In this document: piece by piece, positions 49,351-62,096 of the stretch
How the letters are laid out: every line of letters starts with the position of its first letter
Position numbering within the stretch: the first letter of the stretch is position 1
From: Pomacea canaliculata
Lineage: Eukaryota > Mollusca > Gastropoda > Architaenioglossa > Ampullariidae
DNA length: 64,000 nucleotides
Reading direction: 5' to 3'
Assembly: GCF_003073045.1 (NCBI RefSeq)
Contig: NC_037603.1
Location: 13,522,192-13,586,191, forward strand
Program-made: the position numbers and the translations under genes
The notes under the pieces: model-generated
Databases searched by the model: none
Told to the model about the DNA's origin: nothing
Seen by the model: the letters and a program-made list of their open reading frames with translations, nothing else

Positions 49351-50365
49351 GATTGTGACATCACGTACGTGTGTCTACGGTTTCAAGCAAGGTTAAGGGG
49401 AGGGCGCTGACAGTCTGCGTTTCTCGTGGTTCTGAAAAAAACTGTTACTTTAGCAAGAAATGCAGACTTTCAATGTCCGAATAACCCGAACCGTTGCTGT
49501 GACTGGTGTTGACGGCTGGCAATGTTGTGAAAAGTGTACTAACGTGACGTAATACACTGTTAGTGGCGATCGTTGATCGCAGGTGCGAAATGCGTACTTT
49601 GCTAACGGATAATTAATTAACGGATGGGTTTTGGAACCTGAAATTTACAGGTTAGGTTTGTATCGCCTGTATCTACTGACACCTTCAAAAAATAACGAAA
49701 ACCATTTAGGTTAATCTGTCGGGTGTTGTAAATAATAAAAATAAAATTTTTGACAACAAAATACAGGTCGAGAACCTAGAGGAAGTCAATGTCAAACAAA
49801 TAAAAGTCATGCAGGCTACGGTGTGAAATATTCAGATGTTGCTATTTTAATCTATTTTAATTATATAATTATTATATATAATTATAGTTATTTTAGTGTT
49901 AATGTAGTCAATGCGGCTCTGAATAAACATGATCCCATGTCGATATTTGCGTGTTTATAGAAAATTTCGATAACTATGTGCACTCTGGAAAAAAATTAAT
50001 AGCAGATTGTATTATTTTTCTCAAAATGAAATTCTCGGGCAAAATGAAAATACTTTCCAAATATTAATCAAAGTATGAAAATGGTCAGAATTGCATTTAA
50101 ACGCAGACAGGGTGCAGGCACACACAACAAAATTCAAACGCACCAATAAGCAAACAAACATAAACACATACAAACCAAACATACCTTAAAACAGCTCTTT
50201 GACAACATAAAAGACCAAGAAGTTACGGTAATGTCTGTCTCAAAGACAGGCTGCTAGTGAACAAGAATAAGAACTACAACTAAACAAAAGCAAGCCTAAA
50301 TATTAACATTTGTCTTATTCCATTGTAATAAAAATAACACCCTACATAATGTAACATAAACGCAC

Positions 50366-50431
50366 CTTGTACGTGTTGTAAGCGACACTGGCTGCAATAT
50401 GAGGAGCATACAAACTAGTCTGGCTTTTATA
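50366..50431 (-). promoter_or_regulatory. TATA promoter and leader exon module 5 (FMO D)
   Basis: TATAAAAG on the reverse strand (50431-50424) is followed by GCCAGACTAG, then ATGCTCCTCATATTGCAGCC, and a donor ACAAG|GTGCGT (exon end 50366). The leader is closer to modules 1 and 3 than to 2 and 4. The copy D start codon is 2.4 kb downstream. Confidence 0.65.
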
Positions 50432-52127
50432 CAGGAAGGGAAGCTAACATCTATTTAAAATACTGCTCAAAATAATTTATATGGCATACAATATCAATAA
50501 GGTCAAAAAAAATATCTCTCTCCTGAGCTCGCGTTCTTTCTCTAAAACTGACCTAAATTAAAGTTAAAGAAAAAAAAGTCCACCCTTTCAATGTTTTTGA
50601 ATAACAAGATATTTGAGGGGTATGAACCTTAAACCTTAATTAACGTTCATTTTTGATAAGGTCCGTCATCTGTCCAACACAAACATTACCATTTTTTTCT
50701 CATTCCTGTAATTTTCCTGAATGGGTAGTTGGCCAAGAACTTCAGTGATTTCATGTGTGTAGTCTGAGTTGTCTTAAAAAGAAAAAAAAATGTGTTGAAG
50801 CAAACCGGGAGACTTTGATATTCAAGTGGGCGGTTGCCACTTCTTGTTGGAGAGGTAGAGTTGTTTTCTTGGGCCTGTCTAGTCTTGTAAGGTGTCGGGA
50901 GGTCTCGGCTTACTTGACTCCACTTGCTTATTTTTTTCAGTGAGAGAGAGACACCCACACACACATCCCCACTGCTACTGGAGTGTTTGCATAGGCTCTC
51001 CATAGAAAACACATAATCACACACAAAATCAGTGATCCGCGACCTTCTTTTGCAAAAGTGGGACGTGGCCAAGACAAGTCTGGTTACATTTCTCATCAGA
51101 TCTGCCTTTCAACAACTTTCAAGCTTTCCATGTTTCTTGCCGACTGCATGGTTCACATAAACTTTGCACAAGCCAGTCGGAAATTACTATTATAGTTACA
51201 CAACACTTTTCTTGTCAAATGTGATGTTTTTGGAGGTGTGTCTCCCAACAGAACCGAAAAAATTGCCCCCTTCAAACCCTTCAATGCGCGTTTCTTTGAA
51301 TGGCCTATAACTCCGCATCATATTCCGAGCCACTCGATCTGATCGCAGTGCTCTGTGTGTGAGAGAGAGAGAGAGAAAGAGACCATCCTCCGAATCCATT
51401 TTATTTACAGACTTTGAAGTTCTCTGACATGTCGTAGACATGTTTGTACAGGAAAGAAACTTTGGACCCACGAAAAATAATAAAAGAGATTCCTGGATTA
51501 TTTTTAATGAAGGGGTTTAATTCATGACAGATACTAATAAAATAACATTCCAATATACGGAATTGGAGGTGAAAAATTGTGCCGCTCACGGGACACACAA
51601 GCCTTTGAGCATTTGACCTTCTTGCCTGAGCTTTGGAAAGCTTTTAGAAAGAGTTCGAGGCTTCACGTGACATTGCAATGACTCGATGGTTGAGTAAGCG
51701 AAGCATGAACATGCCTTCCCTAGCGGTTCGTGGAGAGTAGGGGCTAGGTTCATGTAAACTATGACAGGGAAGAAGGGATCAGAAGATTATCTTGACAGCG
51801 AAATTACACCTGAGGAAATTATTGTGCAGTTAAACAGACACGTCCTTCAAATTTGACGAAAATTAATATTTTTAGCCATTTTGAAATTATAGAATATTGT
51901 GAAGTCTCAACATGTCTTCTATCCATTCTTCAAGTGGTTATTCATTTAAAAAAATCATCTACAAATATGTATATTTTGTCACTAAAGACAGTTATTGATT
52001 TTATAATTGCTCTCGGTGAAAGAAAATAGGGAAAGTTTGGGACATATATAGCAACAGAGTTTTTTGAGAAAGTGGGTCACATTTTGTACATTCCTCATAT
52101 GTCTGACGAGGTTTGACCCCGACTTCC
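50432..52127. other. Intergenic DNA between the FMO array and the DRC9 side
   Basis: Contains a GA run at 51360-51378 and otherwise unremarkable sequence with only short open frames. No gene, RNA or element ends were recognised. Confidence 0.5.
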
Positions 52128-53821
52128 GCCTAAGGGTATACTGTTGAACTTCTTAATAGAGGGAAAGTGTGTTAGGTCTCTGAAGTGCATGCAGCTCTAT
52201 ATAGGTATGGTTTTGGCCATGTCTGAGAGAGTCAAGGTGTGCAAAATATTGGAAAAAGTTTCTGTATTTAAGCATCGTCTTTTTTTATTGCCATGATCAT
52301 TCGAGCAAGTGCGAATTTGAAGTCGGAATTGCAGGTGGAAACTTATTTATACTGTGTCAATAACAAGGCTTTCACAGATGATCTAATCAGATTTCTTATG
52401 TAAAAATCCACAAATACAGACACACAACAAATTTGGAATGCCCTCTCTGCCATGCTTCACAAGAAATACACCTTTTCCAATGTACTCAGCTTAAAGACTT
52501 GAAATGTAGATTCCTGTTATTGAAATATTCAACTCACCCATTTGTCTTTACCTTCTGAACCTTGATCAACAATACACCACTTCCTTTATAGCCAGCTATC
52601 TTTATCATTATTTCAAACGACGTTAAACCACTTATGTCACCAACTACATGAAGGCAAATATCTTATTGCTATTTTCTACTTCTGCAATTGTTTATGCAAA
52701 CTTTTATTTAAATGTATGATTTGAACTGTAACATTTCATCTTTAAAAATTATAAGTTGTGCTCAATACCTGCGTTGTTGAGGCCACGTGGCCTACAACAA
52801 TTCATTTCGTTCGCTCGCTCGCTCGGTTCGCATCGCTACAATCCGCAAGGGAACGACGTGTATAAAAATGCATTAGACTGTTTTCTTTATAATTTCCGCG
52901 TTCTTTTGCTTATTCATCCCTTAAGAGACAAAACAAACATACCTGCAGACTTCAGAAAAGCGAGCAAGTGCTTGGGGTGCGGACTCAGCTATTGTCGGTG
53001 TCTTGACCCCTCGTACAATGTGTCCCAATTATCATGTCACACTTACATAAATTATGAAGCACCAAGAATAATTTAACCCTCTCTCTTCACTCCTGTTATA
53101 TAGTAACTTAACAAACATATTTTACAATTAAGTATAAATGTTATATATACTTACAATCTGATTCAGGTTTAGTAGTGAATTTCCCTTCAGACCAGCTTGG
53201 GAAATTTTTAAAGATCTGCTAAACACAGGCACTTGGTCCTTGTGTGCGTTGAATCTGTTTACACACAGGGAGGGACCACGACGATTATATATACATGTAT
53301 AGTGTATTCGAGGATTCACTGGGTGGGCCAGCCGATTGTAACATAGTGAGCATGCGTAAAACACGCTTTGGCGAATATTTAATACGCACTGCTAAACTGT
53401 TTAGGCGTTGCCATACGTTATTCTTTTTCTCATTTTTTCTATTTTTTTATTCATATTTCTTTTTATCACGAATACAAAACACAACACCAAAATAACACAT
53501 GCTCTTTCATATACAAAACACACACACACACAAGTCTGTACAAGCATTTTTAAATGCAGAAACATTTATTCATGAGAATATATATTGTAGCGGGAGTGCT
53601 TGCATATATATATAGGACAGCGTGTACCGCTGACAGTGTTTTAATTGTTCATCTGTAGAGAAAATACGCTTTTGTTGGGGAAAAAGCAGTGTTAGTTTGA
53701 TTGAGAAAGCGGATCGGTCTGGCTACAATATAGTGTATAGTTATATAGCATAAATACATGGTGTATAGTGATATGGAATAACCTGATTGTATTTACTCAG
53801 GCCTTTGCTATAGCTAAGCGC
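52128..53821. repeat. Interspersed repeat, copy 1 (left of DRC9)
   Basis: This 1.7 kb stretch is repeated in the same orientation at about 62097-64000. Shared landmarks in order: GTATGGTTTTGGCCATGTCT, CAGGTGGAAACTTATTTATA, CAATACACCACTTCCTTTAT, GACCCCTCGTACAATGTGTC, AAAACACGCTTTGGCGAATA, TTACTCAGGCCTTTGCTATA. No protein-coding domain, terminal inverted repeats or LTRs were recognised, so the family is unknown. Confidence 0.9.
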
Positions 53822-54169
53822 TTGAACATATAGCACTAAGAAGCCGTGTATATCTCTCATGCATGCACATTTATACACATTCTCTCTCAAACACATACAC
53901 ACAATGTACACATCTCAAATACACACGCACACAAAATGTCCACATTTAATGCACACACATACAGCTCTCTCTCTCACACACACACATACACACGTGCGCA
54001 CATATCGTATGCAAGAACACACTATGCTTAACACAGTGTTTTAGAAACCTTTACTGACTCCAGCCTTCCAAAGTCTTGGAAAACAATATAGGAATGTCAC
54101 ATGAAACCACTCACAAAAATTGCTTGAGGTAAAAAAAAGACCTCTTGCTCAGTATAACGATCTGTATAA
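53822..54169. other. CA-rich DNA downstream of DRC9
   Basis: Loose ACACAC/CACATA tracts (53865-54010), then the 3' flank of DRC9. The His/Thr/Ser-rich open frames here come from the CA repeats. Confidence 0.6.
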
Positions 54170-54175
54170 TTTATT
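54170..54175 (-). terminator. Candidate polyadenylation signal of DRC9
   Basis: AATAAA on the reverse strand lies about 104 nt past the DRC9 stop codon, a reasonable distance for a short 3' UTR. Confidence 0.45.
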
Positions 54176-54278
54176 TTAAAAAATCTTCACTACAAAAATG
54201 TGCTGTAAAACCACTTCCAAAAAACCGCTGGATGATGATATGTGAGACAACCAGCGATGCTGCCAAAAGTTGTTTACT

Positions 54279-57200
54279 TCATTTTTTCCCATTTTTTCCT
54301 TTTTTCCCGCCCTTCCCTTTCTTTTTCTTTTGAGAATATGGACCAAGTCCTTTGCGAACCATGCCACCACGCCACCAGGCTTGAATCTGAAAAAAAAATT
54401 CAATGAAACTAACTTTTAATACCATCTTTTTTCCTGATAAAATCAAATGTAAGAAACTATAGCTATTTAACTGGTTTTGATATTTGTTTTTTTAAAGTTT
54501 TTAATAAGGTCTTTTCTCTTTAAATTGAGTAAGTTCTTACTTTAAGCCTGCAAAAAATTAAAAAAGCTGTAAGTTGTAAGCAATATCAGGAGGGCAGACT
54601 AAAATTATTGGATCTTAACTCTTTCATAGCCACACTCAAAATTAGCTGATTAAGACTTCTGAAACAGAACAGTGCGAGTCTTACTAGCTTTATGTCAGTT
54701 ATTTCTCCAGAGTTACTGAAGCTCAATACTTGTGGTGAATATGCTAATATAGTCAGAAAAAACTTTTAAAATCCATTCTGGTAAGATGTGATGAGGTGTT
54801 ATAAAATGTTTATTAACAGTGCATTCCAACACATACTGAAGAATTTATTCGGAGACCATCAACTTTAATGCTAATATTATTAGAGGCAGAAAAGTTGTAT
54901 ATATTAAGAAATGGTTTTATGTAAAAGTGTAAAAAATAGGAGACCTCACTAATGATGATGGTACATTTCTAACTCTTGAAGAACTCTGTGTTAGGTATCC
55001 TGCCTTAACTAGCATGGGTACCTTAACCTACATGGGCCTGATACAGTCCATAAAACATCAAATGAAGTGTAATTGCCTTTTAGTCTCTCAGAATAAACCT
55101 GTTAATAGGGGATGGGCTATTATTAGAAAAGGGAATAAAGAAGTTTCAAAAATAGAAAATGGGAGTTGGAATTTTAAAAATGTAACTGGGCTGATATATT
55201 TCTAAAGCCCTTTTATACTACTATAGATACCCAATTAAGATTGTTTCAGATAAGAATTTTACTTCGGATTCTACCCACAAACTAATTTCTTTTTAAATAT
55301 AAGCTCACTATGTCTCCTTTTTGTTGCTTTTGTAAACAGGACAATGAAACCATTGAATACATATTCTGGCACTGTCCACTGAGTAAAAATTGTTGTGACC
55401 AACTGTGGAATATATTAAAGAACCAGAACTATTCAGAGAAAATATGGACCTGTAAAGAAATTGTGTTATTTGCTATTGCTAGAACTGAGAAGGCTGACAC
55501 ACTTTGGAACTTCATTCTTTTAGCCAAATTTTTTATTTATAAATACAGATTCCTGAAGGCAATACCAACAACGGATACGTTTAGGCCGATTTAAAGTCAT
55601 GATATATTGTGGAGCAATATGTGGCATTTACTAATAGCTCACAGATATCCTTTTGGAAACAGTGGATCCTTTAGCCATATGTGACTTCTTAAATAATGGC
55701 ACTATCTGTAACCGCCTCTATCATGCTAGACGGATTGCCATATTTTTTAGTGCGTTATGTATGGTATATGGCTTTTGTGTATATCTAGGTGTGATTGCAG
55801 GTTTTTAAAAAAAAGGTTATCTCTGTGTGAGTTACAACTATAGGGTTAGGGACTAAGCCTATCATTCAATGGCTAGCTGCTTCTTTCTGCATAAAGGGTA
55901 TATGATGAGAGGCTGATGAAAGATTTTGTGTACATTGCCAGGGATTTGTTTTTCCCTGTGTCTATGTTGTTTTATTTGGTAGTATTTTATGTTTTGTATG
56001 TATTGTAAAATACACAAAAAAATAGCTAATTTGAAAAGTAGAAAAAATTTCTTACATTCTAACTGGATTTAAAGTAATATTTTGATTTTAAAGAATTAGC
56101 TTGTCAGCAACTTTTTTAACCATCTGTAGTTTTCAGGGGAAAGAAGGATAATAATTTAGAAGGCAAAAAGAACAAGACAAATTTCTGAGATAGGCACATC
56201 CTAATCCTTTTCTAATTGGTTTATAATTCAAAATTAAATTTTAACAATATTTCCATGTATTGCCCAGTTCATCACATTCAAGAGAACTTATTTTGCACAT
56301 ATAATATGCACATAAAAATTGAGCAAATTATCCTTTATTAAAACCTGTAACAAACATAGATTTTCACACGGAAATGTCCGCAATCTTTAAGATACTGTAT
56401 AATCTAGAATCTTTTCTTAGATTAACATTCTCTTCTAGAAATTTATTTACCTTTATGCAGGCACGAAGTTCCACAGCCTCCTGCTCTTGCTTGCGCCGTA
56501 GCCTTTCTTTTTCAATACGGTCTTCCAATACAACTTGTTCATACTCTTTGTACTGAAAATAGTACAGAAGTATTTATGGGAATGGATCTTTAGCTGATGG
56601 GTGAGATGCATGCAGGTGTAATTCCTTGAGAGTGAATGTGTATTTACATGTGTAAAGGAATGAGATTGTGTATGTACGTGCAGGTGTAATGAGAATGGAT
56701 GTAGGTATATGCAGCATCCAGATTCCCTCCCTTACATGCCCACTAGTACATATTTCAGCATGTGACACTAAATATTATCCTTGGAATGCTTACAATTTCA
56801 CTCAGGTGCTGACAAAAAGCAAGATCATTATCAATTTTCCTCATTGATGCCTTCTTTCATAACGTGGCTCAAGAGCCTCTAGGCAGTATACTAACCTGCT
56901 TGGACAGGTCCTGCAAGCGCTCAAGATCTTTGGCCTTTGTAGCCTTCAAGACATCTAGTTCATGCTGTTTGGCATCTTTGTCTTTCTCGAATTTATCAAT
57001 CCAGTATTCCAACTTTCTAGACAGATCCTGCACAAAATAAATAATGACTAATGTTAATAAACATTGCAATGACTTCAAGCCTTGTGCAGTATCTCGCCGT
57101 TTAAATCAAGAGTTTATAATTATCTACATTACGAGATATTTTCTCAGTTACTAGTGGTATCACCTTTAATGATAGTGAACATATTCTAGAAATGCTAGCA

Positions 57201-60200
57201 GCTAGACAACTGCAGTTTATAATCCAGGCATCTTTTACTACAAGAAATACAGTGCTATTAATGTCCTTTTATAGAATAGAATAGAACTTTCAGTATTCCA
57301 TAAATAAGGATTCATCCAAAAAAGAATTTTACAAACTTCTGAATGACTGCGTAGGAAACTCTCTATTTCAGAACTTGCTCTGTTCTCCTCATCAATCTTG
57401 CTTTGAAGTCTCTGCAGAACGGAATGGAAATCAGCAAAATGTGAACAACACATATTAGTTTAATTCACTTAATAATAATAATAGTCATTTTCATAATCAC
57501 AATAAATAAATATTAAGTTCATAACTTGCCCTTGTAAGTTCTGATGTATCTAGGGTAAACTAATTGCTTTAGCATTAATTAATGCACACTGATCATATTA
57601 AAAACAAATACCACCACAGGTACACAAAAAGCAATTATGCAATCTTTTTCTATTATAGCACAACCAGAGAGATGGTGATTTACCTCAATTTCATCCTTGA
57701 GTTCTTTCTCAGAAAGCATGCAGCGTTTCTGTGTCTGGGCCACTGCAACGTCCGCACACTTCTTAATGTACTTCCCTTCCATATTGCTCTTTGCCTTCAT
57801 CTCCTGCAGCTGATCTTTTAGATGGGAAATCATTTCATTACGTTTCTGAAGCTCAGTCTCTTTCTCAACTTTGATATCAGCAATTTGCTTGACGAGCTGC
57901 TTGATTCGTTTACGACCATCTTCCTCTCTTTAGGTAACAAAAAAGGAACATCAAAAGCTATTTGTAATCAGCTCATCTCGTGATGGTAAAGTGAGATCTG
58001 CTAAGCCAGACCTGGGCACAGGCCGGCCCGCGGGCCGGATCCGGCCCGCCTCCTGGCTGTGACCGGCCCGCCCGCTGGCCCGCCCGCCAGTATATATACT
58101 ATACATACAGTATTGTGTAAAACTGAGTTAACTATATTAGTCCGGCCCTCTAAGACCATCCCAATTTATCATGTGGCCCCTTGGGAAAATTAATTGCCCA
58201 CCCCTGTGCTAAGCGATGAAAGCATAAGAAGATTGCTATAAAAATTACCTTACCATGGCAATGATAACAGAAGCAAACAGCCATAGTACACTAGCATAAG
58301 TAAGAAGCAGTGAGAGAGCTAAGAAAACAATATTGTGCTGTCCACAGAAAATCATCACTTTTAAACAAAAATAGTGCAGTGCATTCACACACATTTGCTA
58401 AAATCACAAAAAGGTCCACAAGCTAAATTTATATTTCATTGCAGTCGTTGGTTTCTTTCTATAGTGTTGTGGGAAGATATTTTATTTTTCTGGCAAACAA
58501 CCAAACTTTGCTGCCATCTAATTTGCTTTAGTTTATTTATCTTAGATATGTGTGACAATAACTAATTTTACATTTTATCAATAACAACAAGAAATAAATT
58601 AGAGCACTAACTGTTGTATAGTTTTTTGTAGGGAGGCTTTATGCTGTCTCGCATCTTCAACTGTTCTTTGCAGGATGCTGAAAGTACGATTCTGGGCTAA
58701 TTCTGCCATTGTAGTTGATATTACCAATTCCAGAAAAGCTCTGCACATAAATGTTTGTAAGGGTTAATTCATGAAAACTTTATCCATTAATCATTTTTAA
58801 TCATTAAGAACAGCCTGTAAATCTATAACCTCCTTGTCACACAATGAATGACTAAATCTGTCAGCAGCAAACTCATTACTCATGTTGTTTTATTGCACTA
58901 TCCATGTCCACAAATAATATATAATAAAGTGAATTAGTTTAGCAGCATATCCCGGTCATAAAAAAAAACAACTACAAAGACACTGACAACAACATATCAT
59001 GCAACATTGTTGTCTAGGAAATGCTAGATAATAGCTAGATAAAGCTCATAGATAATATGAATGATATCTAGCATGAAGCTGCATCAGTGTGCACAAATCA
59101 TTTCAAAAACTGTCCACATGTCAAGCCATAGAATGATCGGGTTTTTGGTTTCTTTGTTTTTTTGGCTGATCATTGGGTTACTTGCGAAATACCTATTCAA
59201 AGAATTGAAATGAATTCATAAGCCATCAAAAAAGAATCAGTAAAAATCCCCTTATGTAATAGTGCCAAGGCATTCAACTTTTTGTCAGATATAAAGCTCA
59301 TAGTTCAGATCCACAAAGTCAGGATTAATCTAGGATAATAGCAGAGCAATATGTAACTGAAAATAGTTTTTGTCCATGGAACAAATTGTACATAAGCTAC
59401 ATGATCCCGTAGCAAATGCAAATTTAAGCCTTTAGTTATAAATCAAACAGAAGATCTGAGAACAAGAATGCCTGAGCTGGAGAAAAATACACTGAAACCA
59501 GAAAAATTGTTGTGTACAACAAAGTCAGTCATAATTAAAATTACTACACTATAGCAAAATACCCCAATCAGAGATTAATGCTGTTTCCATAAGTACAGAA
59601 CGTACTGAATCTAAAAAAGTAATGTCTGACATTGGAAACACTCTCAAGAATTGGTGAAGAATAAAGGTCTGCACGATTCCTATGGTCAATCACAAAAATA
59701 CAGCAGAAACTAAACTGCATTTCAACTGAACTTACGACCAAATACAGGAAGAAATAATTCAGGGGAACGAGTGATGTCATGCCAGTTAGGCACAGCCTTT
59801 TTATCACATCATGATACAAAAAGCTGTAAAAACCACACAGTCAGATAAGGTAAAAGAAAAAAGGTAGTCTTGTGACCATAAGAGTTCTTGGAGAGAAAGG
59901 TATTTAAAGATCCATCGTGACCTGAATCACAGCCCCAAAATACGGTCTCCAAAGACTTTAATCTCCTTGGCAATAACTCTACACATTATTTGTTCTTGGA
60001 AATTTTTTATAAAAACAGTTAACCCAGAGAGTTACATAGGTACAGAATTGTATACAAAAAAGGCAATATTTGGAGGTAACTGATCTGACCACATTAAGCC
60101 CTTGTACTGGTCTCTGTTAACCATGTCTACATGAAACTCTAAGCACAAATAACACAAAAGGCTAACACTAACAAGGTTAAACTATGATGGTCCAGTTAAA

Positions 60201-61208
60201 AAGTACATGTCTCTTTATGAAACCAAAACCAAAAGAATGCAAAGAGACATATGATATTTAAGCTCAATTTAATACCTGTCCTCTTGAATTTTAGAAATAT
60301 TATCGCCTGTCAAAGGATTTTGGCGTAGAGACCGGGCAAAAACATGAGTAGAGTTCTTGAGGTCTCCTCCAACACTGTTGACATCATGATGGGCAGCACG
60401 CACCTTTGAAAATCATTTGTGGCAGACTGCAGTTCTGACTTCCTGTTTACTGTCTTTAGAAACTTCTCTTCTAGCTGCTTCTGGCCCTCAACAAGCTGAG
60501 CAATATCATCACGTACAATCTGTAAACACAAGGATCAAACCAAGTTTCTATGAAGCTCTTATTTTCCTACAGGCTTATGCAAGGCTCATATTATCGATGC
60601 TCTGTTCCATACCGAAGCATGTTTACCACAAGGTTACAAAGACTCTCCACTAAACCCCTCCCGCCCAAAAAAAGAAAAAATCTTTGCAAACAACTCTGTC
60701 ATTTCTCTCATTTATAAAATGCTTTTTTTTTAATGACACAAAATCTATTTTGAAAAAAAACTAATATATATTAATGACTCACATCTGCAGCATCTTTGCG
60801 CAGCTCGTAGGTATGGGGCATTATCCGTCCCAATACTGCTAGTTGATCTACACAGTCTTCCAAGACGGTTGCCAAATGTATGGCATCCACAGGTTCAAGA
60901 ACTGAATCATCCATCTGTTACAACAAGCAAGAGTAACATCAAGGTAAACAGATAAACTTATCAATGAAAAGGTAAAGCTGCTGTTCTCCCACTCTCTAAC
61001 ACACAGACACCCGCACACACAGATATACATATACATGTAACTTTGCTATGTCTAAGAGAAGACAATTTTTTCTACATGAATATACTGACTGCAAAATAAA
61101 ACTACATTTATACTTACATTTTCAGCAAAGCAAAATGTTATTTTACATTTCAATTTAAATACTTTAAACACCTTTTGCTCATATGAAATCCCATGGAATT
61201 TTCTGTTT

Positions 61209-61239
<31 letters not shown>

Positions 61240-61636
61240 CGTGCGTGAGAGCTTAATAATTATTTTGTGTGCAAAAATAACACAAGATGCGAAAACGATT
61301 AAGAACACTATATATATTATAATTGCTACGATCGATGTGTCGATCTTATATATTTTATCCTCAGAAAAACTTGATATTAATAATAATTTAAAACTGTTTA
61401 AACGGCATTAAAATAATTACTCGTCTAACTTTTGTAAAGTGCAACAGCTTAATTAAATATGGTGACACTGTGTTAAATAATTATTTGTATCGTTGATAAT
61501 GTACCACGAACTATATACCATGCAAATACTGCGGCTGCTTTGTTAACTACATAAACAAATTAAATGTCTTACTCTAATATAAATTTTCGTTAGTATTACT
61601 TCTGATATAAGCTATGTATCTTTGTCATCTTACCAT
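54279..61636 (-). CDS. IQCG: Dynein regulatory complex subunit 9 (IQ domain-containing protein G)
   Basis: DRC9 is a coiled-coil, calmodulin-binding subunit of the nexin-dynein regulatory complex of motile cilia and sperm tails. Exons in transcript order: 61634-61636 (ATG only), 60783-60914, 60276-60519, 58612-58740, 57684-57927, 57337-57411, 56896-57027, 56451-56552, 54279-54386. Recognised by close resemblance to IQCG: LEDCVDQLAVLGRIMP, HLKDQLQEMKAKSNMEGKY, LEYWIDKFEKDKDAKQHEL, DVLKATKAKDLERLQDL, EYEQVVLEDRIEKERL, then the IQ-type IQAWWRGMVRKG and a Lys/Gly-rich end. About 389 residues, a little shorter than I recall for human IQCG. Phases agree at every junction except within exon 3, which is 244 nt where 245 is needed; one base seems missing in CAAAGG near 60407. 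Exon 2 also opens with ATG, so it could supply the start. Confidence 0.9.
54585..56030 (+). mobile_element. LINE 3' fragment, L1/Tx1-like, in the last DRC9 intron
   Basis: Translation on the + strand shows the C-terminal region following a LINE reverse transcriptase. It includes GRLKLLDLNSF near the start, TLEELCVRYPA, and a zinc-knuckle-like CCFCKQDNETIEYIFWHCPL at 55321-55380. The 5' part (endonuclease and reverse transcriptase core) is missing and the frame is interrupted several times. An A-rich end lies at 56010-56030. It is a 5'-truncated, inactive insertion lying antisense in the intron between the last two DRC9 exons. Confidence 0.78.
58007..58206. mobile_element. hAT-type MITE, 200 bp, with 8-bp target duplication
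   Basis: The element opens CAGACCTGGGCACAGGCCGG and its other end reads inward as CAGGGGTGGGCAATTAAT. Exact TGCTAAGC copies flank it (57999-58006 and 58207-58214). The 5' half is GC-rich with GGCCCGCGGGCC-type blocks. It is non-coding and non-autonomous, in the DRC9 intron between 57927 and 58612. Related in style to the element at 21041-21484 but not the same family. Confidence 0.88.
58741..60275. other. Largest plain intron of DRC9
   Basis: About 1.5 kb of AT-rich sequence between the exons ending at 60276 and starting at 58740. No nested gene, RNA or element was recognised. Confidence 0.6.
61205..61243. repeat. (TG)n-(CG)n microsatellite
   Basis: A TG run passes into GCGCGC in the first intron of DRC9. 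The Val/Cys-rich open frame across it is an artefact. Confidence 0.9.
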
Positions 61637-61748
61637 GGTATCCTGACAGTCACAAGATATTTTCAAGCCTGTGAGTTTTAAAACGGTGTTTCCTTTTCCT
61701 TTGTTTACACCGTTACCATCCTGTCTGCGCAGTCGCAGGGTTACCATT
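61629..61748. promoter_or_regulatory. X-box-like RFX sites at the DRC9 5' end
   Basis: CTTACCATGGTATC (61629-61642) spans the start codon and matches 12 of 14 positions of the palindromic X-box GTTACCATGGTAAC. Two exact half-sites GTTACCAT lie at 61713-61720 and 61741-61748. RFX factors drive many ciliary genes through X-boxes near the start of transcription, which suits DRC9. The sites are imperfect and their use is inferred. Confidence 0.4.
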
Positions 61749-62096
61749 CTTAGCACAAAAATTGTTCAAATAATAATAATTTTTTTTTTAAATTAGTAAC
61801 ATTAACAAGGTCTTTACTAGACACGTTAAGTGTAAATGTCTGATAAATTTTTAGCAGAAATTGTTTTCTACATTTATTAGATTTTTATCAAAGAACTTAC
61901 ACACACACACACTGTCATGCGCATGTGCATTGCTCGCGTACTTCCTTTTTCCGGTTCACTGAAGAAGTTTGTATGGCTTGGTAGCTATCAAAAAATAAAC
62001 ATAATAGTGCTTTTGATATATATCTATGTCGCATTTAATTCCAACTGTAATTTTCAAATACACGACTTCATTGATGAGTACACTCTCGGAAAGGTT
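61749..62096. other. Upstream flank of DRC9
   Basis: AT-rich DNA between the DRC9 5' end and the right-hand repeat copy, with a short CA run at 61902-61912. No gene was recognised. Confidence 0.5.

Larger units (their letters stand above)
47947..50365. other. Presumed first intron of FMO copy D
   Basis: Lies between the copy D start codon and the leader donor at 50365. It holds a reading frame at 48441-48743 (listed separately) and a short half-site block at 49327-49350 shared with the B and C units. Bases 49930-50360 are related to the sequences before the other leader exons. The rest was not recognised. Confidence 0.5.
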
